From: a candidate division BRC1 bacterium ADurb.BinA292
Lineage (GTDB): Bacteria > Sumerlaeota > Sumerlaeia > MVZB01
Assembly: GCA_002068205.1 (NCBI GenBank)
Contig: MVZB01000143.1
Location: forward strand, 1-8,350
Length of the DNA stretch: 8,350 nt
Direction: 5' to 3'
Of the stretch, positions 5,542-8,350 are shown one piece after another. The notes below the pieces were generated by a model. It saw only the letters and a list, made by a program, of their open reading frames with translations. It was not told the origin of the DNA and did not search any database. Position 1 is the stretch's first letter. Every line of letters begins with the position of its first letter. The position numbers and the translations under genes were made by a program.

Positions 5542-6660
5542 ATGATCGTCTGGTATATCACCTCGCATGGATTTGGGCACGCGGTGCGCTCGACGCTGAT
5601 CCTGGCGCGGGTGGATCGCGAAATCCCGGTGACGCTGCGGACGGAGTGCCCGCGCTGGTTTCTGGAACAAAAGCTGATGGGACGGCCGTTCGAGCTGGCG
5701 CCGGCCGCCTTCGATTGCGGCACGCTGGGACCCGACGCGACGCGGATCGACCTGCGGCGGACGCTGGAGCGGGCCGAGGAACTGATCGCGCGCAACGAGC
5801 GGCGGATCGACGAGGAGGTGCAATGGCTGCGCGCGCGCGGGGCCCGGCTGGTCGTGGCCGATATCGTGCCGTTCGCCTTGCGGGTCGCGCGGCGGGCGGG
5901 CATCCCGTCGATCCTGATCGCCAACTTCACGTGGGCCGGCATTTACCGGCATCTGGTGGAGATGGAGCAGCCGGACGAGGCGCTGCGGCGGCGCGCGGCG
6001 GCGGTCATCGAGCACATGCGCGCGGAATATGCCGAGGGGGATCTGCTGCTGACGACCGGATTCGTGAGCGATGCGGAGGCGTGCCGGGAGCGGCGCGAAA
6101 TGCCGCTGGTGGCGGCGGCGGGCCGCCCGCGCCGGGCAGAACTGGCGCGCGCCCGGGGGCTCGATCCGGCGCGGCCGATTTATCTGGTTTACCTGGGACG
6201 GGAGGGCCTGCAGGGGCTTGAGCCGGATGCGCGCCCGCGGCTGCGCGATCTGCAACTGGTCGGTTACGCGGCGCCGGCGGGGCTGGAGGAGCTGGTGCGC
6301 CCGCTGGACGAGGAGACGATGCCCACGGCCGACGCGTTCGCCTCGGTGGACGGGGTCATCGGCAAGGCGGGTTACGGGACGTGCGCACAGTGCCTGGCGG
6401 TCGGTACGCGGATGCTGTATCTGCCGCGGCCGCAGTTTGCCGAATGGTATGCGCTGGACCGCGCGCTGCGGCGCTGGGGGGGCGGGCTGTGCATCCCCGA
6501 GCGGGATTTCCTGCGGCTGGACTGGCGGCCCTGGCTGGAGCGGCTGGGCCGTCAGCGGATCCGGCAAACGCCGGATTGCACGGGGGCGGAACGCTGCGCG
6601 CGCGAAATCGAGCGCGCCTGGCGCGAGGGGCTGAGCGGGAAAGAGAGGGAGGGGCCGTGA
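5542..6660 (+). CDS. GT-B fold glycosyltransferase-like protein, related to L-arabinokinase N-terminal domain
   Basis: This 372-residue protein is predicted to be a GT-B glycosyltransferase; donor and acceptor are unknown. The N terminus M-I-V-W-Y-I-T-S-H-G-F-G-H-A-V-R-S carries the H-G-F-G-H-A-x-R motif (9-16) seen in GT1/GT28-like enzymes and, from memory, in the N-terminal domain of plant L-arabinokinase (ARA1). T-L-R-T-E-C-P-R-W (31-39) and F-D-C-G-T-L-G-P-D-A-T-R-I-D (57-70) also recall that domain. The C-terminal half has the nucleotide-sugar-site pattern V-I-G-K-A-G-Y-G-T-C-A-Q-C (272-284), L-P-R-P-Q-F-A-E-W (294-302) and G-G-G-L-C (313-317). There is no kinase domain, signal peptide or membrane segment. 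No clear Shine-Dalgarno precedes the ATG at 5542, but it matches the expected family N terminus. It is divergent from the thioredoxin gene and convergent with murD. MurG was considered and rejected for lack of its signatures. Confidence 0.82.
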   Translation: MIVWYITSHGFGHAVRSTLILARVDREIPVTLRTECPRWFLEQKLMGRPFELAPAAFDCGTLGPDATRIDLRRTLERAEELIARNERRIDEEVQWLRARGARLVVADIVPFALRVARRAGIPSILIANFTWAGIYRHLVEMEQPDEALRRRAAAVIEHMRAEYAEGDLLLTTGFVSDAEACRERREMPLVAAAGRPRRAELARARGLDPARPIYLVYLGREGLQGLEPDARPRLRDLQLVGYAAPAGLEELVRPLDEETMPTADAFASVDGVIGKAGYGTCAQCLAVGTRMLYLPRPQFAEWYALDRALRRWGGGLCIPERDFLRLDWRPWLERLGRQRIRQTPDCTGAERCAREIERAWREGLSGKEREGP

Positions 6661-6679
6661 GAAGAGGAGAAATGAGATT

Positions 6680-6706
6680 ACGAAAGGCACGAAAGACACG
6701 AAAAAG
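6680..6706. repeat. Three tandem 9-base units, ACGAAA(G/A)(G/A)(C/G)
   Basis: ACGAAAGGC, ACGAAAGAC and ACGAAAAAG follow one another without gaps in the 98-base space between the convergent glycosyltransferase and murD genes. The purine-rich run is the only A-rich stretch in this part of the window. I recall similar ACGAAAGGC-type runs between genes in Planctomycetes and Verrucomicrobia genomes, but cannot confirm it here. I see no hairpin that would serve as a terminator. Confidence 0.7.
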
Positions 6707-6740
6707 GAAAGGGCGATTTGCGAGAGCCGAGAACGAGGAC

Positions 6741-6776
6741 GAGGGACGAGGGACGATTTTATGAGGGACGAGGGAC
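6741..6776. repeat. GAGGGAC heptamer repeat, two pairs
   Basis: GAGGGAC occurs twice in tandem at 6741-6754 and twice again at 6763-6776, split by eight bases (GATTTTAT). Degenerate copies extend to the left (GAACGAGGAC at 6731-6740). The murD stop codon lies in the spacer (6759-6761), and the second pair encodes the last residues of MurD (P-V-P-R-P-S). Confidence 0.8.
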
Positions 6777-8165
6777 GGGATTTGGGGGGAGGGCGTTGAC
6801 CCATTCGACGAACTGGCGGCCGCGGTCGGCGTAGCTCTGGAACTGGTCGAAGCTGGCGCAGCCGGGTGAGAGCAGGATGATTTCGCCGTCCGCGGCGGCG
6901 GCGGTCGCTTCGCTCAGCGCGTTGGCGAGTGTTCCGCACTGGCGGCACTCGATCCGCTCGCCCCAGGCTTGTTCCATGTCGGCGGCGGCCTCGCCGATCA
7001 GGTAGAGCCGGCGAACGCGCCGTTCCAGGTGGTGCGTGATCGTATCGAACGGGCTCGCCTTGTCGCGGCCGCCGGCGATCAGGTGGATGCCCCCTTCGAA
7101 GCTACTGACGGCCTGGACCATCGCGTCGAGGTTCGTGGCCTTCGAGTCGTTGATGTAAGTGACGCCGTCGCGCGTGGCGACGATTTCCATCCGGTGGGGG
7201 GCGGAGCGGAATGCCGCGAGCGTGGCGGCGATCGCCTCGCGGCCGACGCCGAGGACCTGCGCCGCGCACGCCGCCGCCATCGCATTGGCGACATTGTGCA
7301 GGCCGACCATCTTGAGCTCGTCGATTGCGATCAGGCGGCGCGGGCGCTGGCCCGGCTCGATGATCATGATCAGTTCGCCATCGAGCCAGGCGCCGTCCTG
7401 GACGGGACGCTCCAGCGAAAAGCGGCGGATGCGGGCGCGGCTGGCGGCGGCGATGGCCAGGCAGGCGGCGTCGTCCTGATTGACGACGAGGACGTGGTCG
7501 GCGCGCTGGCGCCCGGTGATGCGGGCCTTGGCGCGGGTGTAGGCCTCCATGCTGCCGTGACGGTCCAGGTGATCCGGCGTGACATTGAGGATGACGGCGA
7601 CCTCGGGGGCGAAGGCGTCGGTCGTTTCGAGCTGAAAGCTGCTGATCTCGACGGCGAAGATCGTGCGGGCGAGGGCCTCGCCGGCGCGGGCGGTCACGGC
7701 TTCGGTCATCGGCAGTCCGATGTTGCCGGCGGCGATTGAATCGAGGCCGCCTTCCTCCAGCAGGCGCTGGAGGAGCATGGTGACGGTGGTCTTGCCGTTG
7801 GTGCCGGTGATGGCGGCGACGCGCGCCCCGCCGCGCAGCAGCCAGCCCAACTCGATCTCGGCCAGCACGGCCTTGCCGCGGCGGCGCGCCTCGGCGATGA
7901 ACGGATGGTCGATGGGAATCCCGGGCGAGACGACGCAGGCCTGGACCTGAGCGAGGGCCGCCGCGGTCGTCTGGGGAGGGCCGAACTGAAGCGCCGCGCC
8001 GCGCTCGCGCAGGGGTTGAAGGTTCCCGGCGGCCGGATCGGCATAGTCGTCGAAGAGCGTGACGCGCTTGCCGCGGTCGAGCAGCAGGCGCGATGTGGAG
8101 CGGCCGCTGGCGCCCGCGCCGAGCACGGCGTAGTGTTCATATTGAAGAAAGGCGGGGGTGGTCAC
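6759..8165 (-). CDS. murD: UDP-N-acetylmuramoyl-L-alanine--D-glutamate ligase (MurD)
   Basis: MurD is a cytoplasmic ATP-dependent ligase that adds D-glutamate to UDP-MurNAc-L-alanine in peptidoglycan precursor synthesis. The three Mur domains are visible. The N-terminal Rossmann part has V-L-G-A-G-A-S-G (14-21) and V-V-S-P-G-I-P (78-84). The central ATPase has the P-loop G-T-N-G-K-T-T (121-127), N-I-G-L-P (148-152), E-I-S-S-F-Q-L-E (173-180), N-V-T-P-D-H-L-D-R-H (194-203) and Lys213, the likely carbamylated lysine. The C-terminal part has N-D-S-K-A-T-N (339-345), A-G-G-R-D-K (364-369) and L-L-S-P-G-C-A-S-F-D-Q-F (431-442). The GTG at 8165 gives 468 residues, slightly longer than the 438 of E. 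coli. The frame opens further to a TTG at 8279, but those residues are unlike any MurD N terminus. The last eight or so residues come from repeat DNA. No mraY, murF, ftsW or murG lies beside it in the window. Confidence 0.96.
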   Translation of the reverse strand: MTTPAFLQYEHYAVLGAGASGRSTSRLLLDRGKRVTLFDDYADPAAGNLQPLRERGAALQFGPPQTTAAALAQVQACVVSPGIPIDHPFIAEARRRGKAVLAEIELGWLLRGGARVAAITGTNGKTTVTMLLQRLLEEGGLDSIAAGNIGLPMTEAVTARAGEALARTIFAVEISSFQLETTDAFAPEVAVILNVTPDHLDRHGSMEAYTRAKARITGRQRADHVLVVNQDDAACLAIAAASRARIRRFSLERPVQDGAWLDGELIMIIEPGQRPRRLIAIDELKMVGLHNVANAMAAACAAQVLGVGREAIAATLAAFRSAPHRMEIVATRDGVTYINDSKATNLDAMVQAVSSFEGGIHLIAGGRDKASPFDTITHHLERRVRRLYLIGEAAADMEQAWGERIECRQCGTLANALSEATAAAADGEIILLSPGCASFDQFQSYADRGRQFVEWVNALPPNPVPRPS

Positions 8166-8350
8166 GGCCGGGCAACTCGCGGGGAAGGATGGCGTGCGCG
8201 CCGCGCGGCGGGGGCGATCCGGTCGTTGGCCGGTATCCGGCTGACCGGCGCGCGGCGCACCAGAAGCACGATAGCTCAAGCGCGGGGCATTCTGAAGTGC
8301 CGCGGTGGGTGTCTGTTAGCGCCCGGGAGGTGGAGGCGCGCTGGCTCCAG
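8166..8350. other. Non-coding stretch upstream of murD, with a small inverted repeat
   Basis: I see no supportable gene here. GCCGG (8229-8233) and CCGGC (8237-8241) form a perfect inverted repeat around TAT. With two G-T pairs and two further pairs it extends to 8225-8245 on the plus strand. No T-run follows. No convincing -35/-10 pair for murD was found, so its promoter may lie here unseen or beyond the window edge. Confidence 0.4.

Noticed and set aside
6609..6627. Inverted repeat CGCGCC-T-GGCGCG as a terminator
   Set aside because: It lies inside the glycosyltransferase coding sequence, has a one-base centre and no T-run. It is typical of GC-rich codons.
5542..6660. Assignment of the glycosyltransferase as MurG because it is beside murD
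   Set aside because: The N-terminal motif and the D-C-G-T-L-G-P segment do not match MurG, and the gene is convergent with murD, not in an operon with it.
5296..6948. Long N-terminal extension of the thioredoxin frame (open to 6948 on the minus strand)
   Set aside because: It is rich in Arg, Pro and Gln, resembles no family, and lies antisense to the glycosyltransferase gene. The thioredoxin family N terminus and a Shine-Dalgarno fix the start at 5295.
8166..8279. TTG at 8279 as murD start
   Set aside because: The added residues have no MurD character, and the GTG at 8165 places the first conserved strand at the usual distance.
1..8350. CRISPR array, rRNA or insertion sequence
   Set aside because: No regularly spaced repeats, rRNA-like stretches or transposase motifs were found on either strand.

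Overview
The window looks like a piece of a high-GC bacterial chromosome. mnmG and murD point to a bacterium that makes peptidoglycan and modifies its tRNAs. Strong G/C third positions run through all the housekeeping genes. Simple-sequence intergenic repeats between 6680 and 6776, and a MEMO-family protein with an extra N-terminal domain, remind me of Planctomycetota or a neighbouring phylum. That placement is recollection, not evidence I can test here, and is low confidence.

Layout. (1) 1-1332, plus strand: the 3' two-thirds of mnmG (tRNA wobble-uridine modification), cut by the window start. (2) 1363-3275, minus strand: a two-gene cassette, tcmP then a DUF5131/Gp37-Gp68 gene, joined by an ATGA stop/start overlap. 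It is clearly lower in G+C than its surroundings and has its own good sigma70-like promoter (3388-3361) just inside a 23-base inverted repeat (3396-3418). This is the accessory, probably transferred, part of the window and the best candidate for a poorly described system. (3) 3455-5295, minus strand: a thioredoxin-like gene followed by a MEMO/AmmeMemoRadiSam-B gene, probably one operon, with a plausible promoter at 5367-5339. (4) 5389-6660, plus strand: a possible 38-codon gene, then a GT-B glycosyltransferase-like gene related to the N-terminal domain of plant L-arabinokinase. (5) 6759-8165, minus strand: murD, convergent with the glycosyltransferase gene. Its last codons and stop are supplied by a GAGGGAC heptamer repeat. 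8166-8350 holds no gene I can support.

How the genes relate. mnmG, murD and the thioredoxin/MEMO pair are ordinary cellular genes with no evident common pathway. The tcmP-DUF5131 pair is a known but functionally obscure partnership: a Rossmann/methyltransferase-like protein with a C-terminal winged-helix-like segment, plus a three-cysteine protein with C-x6-C-x2-C spacing. Both genes look complete and intact, so the cassette is probably functional. A role in nucleic-acid modification or phage defence is a hypothesis only.
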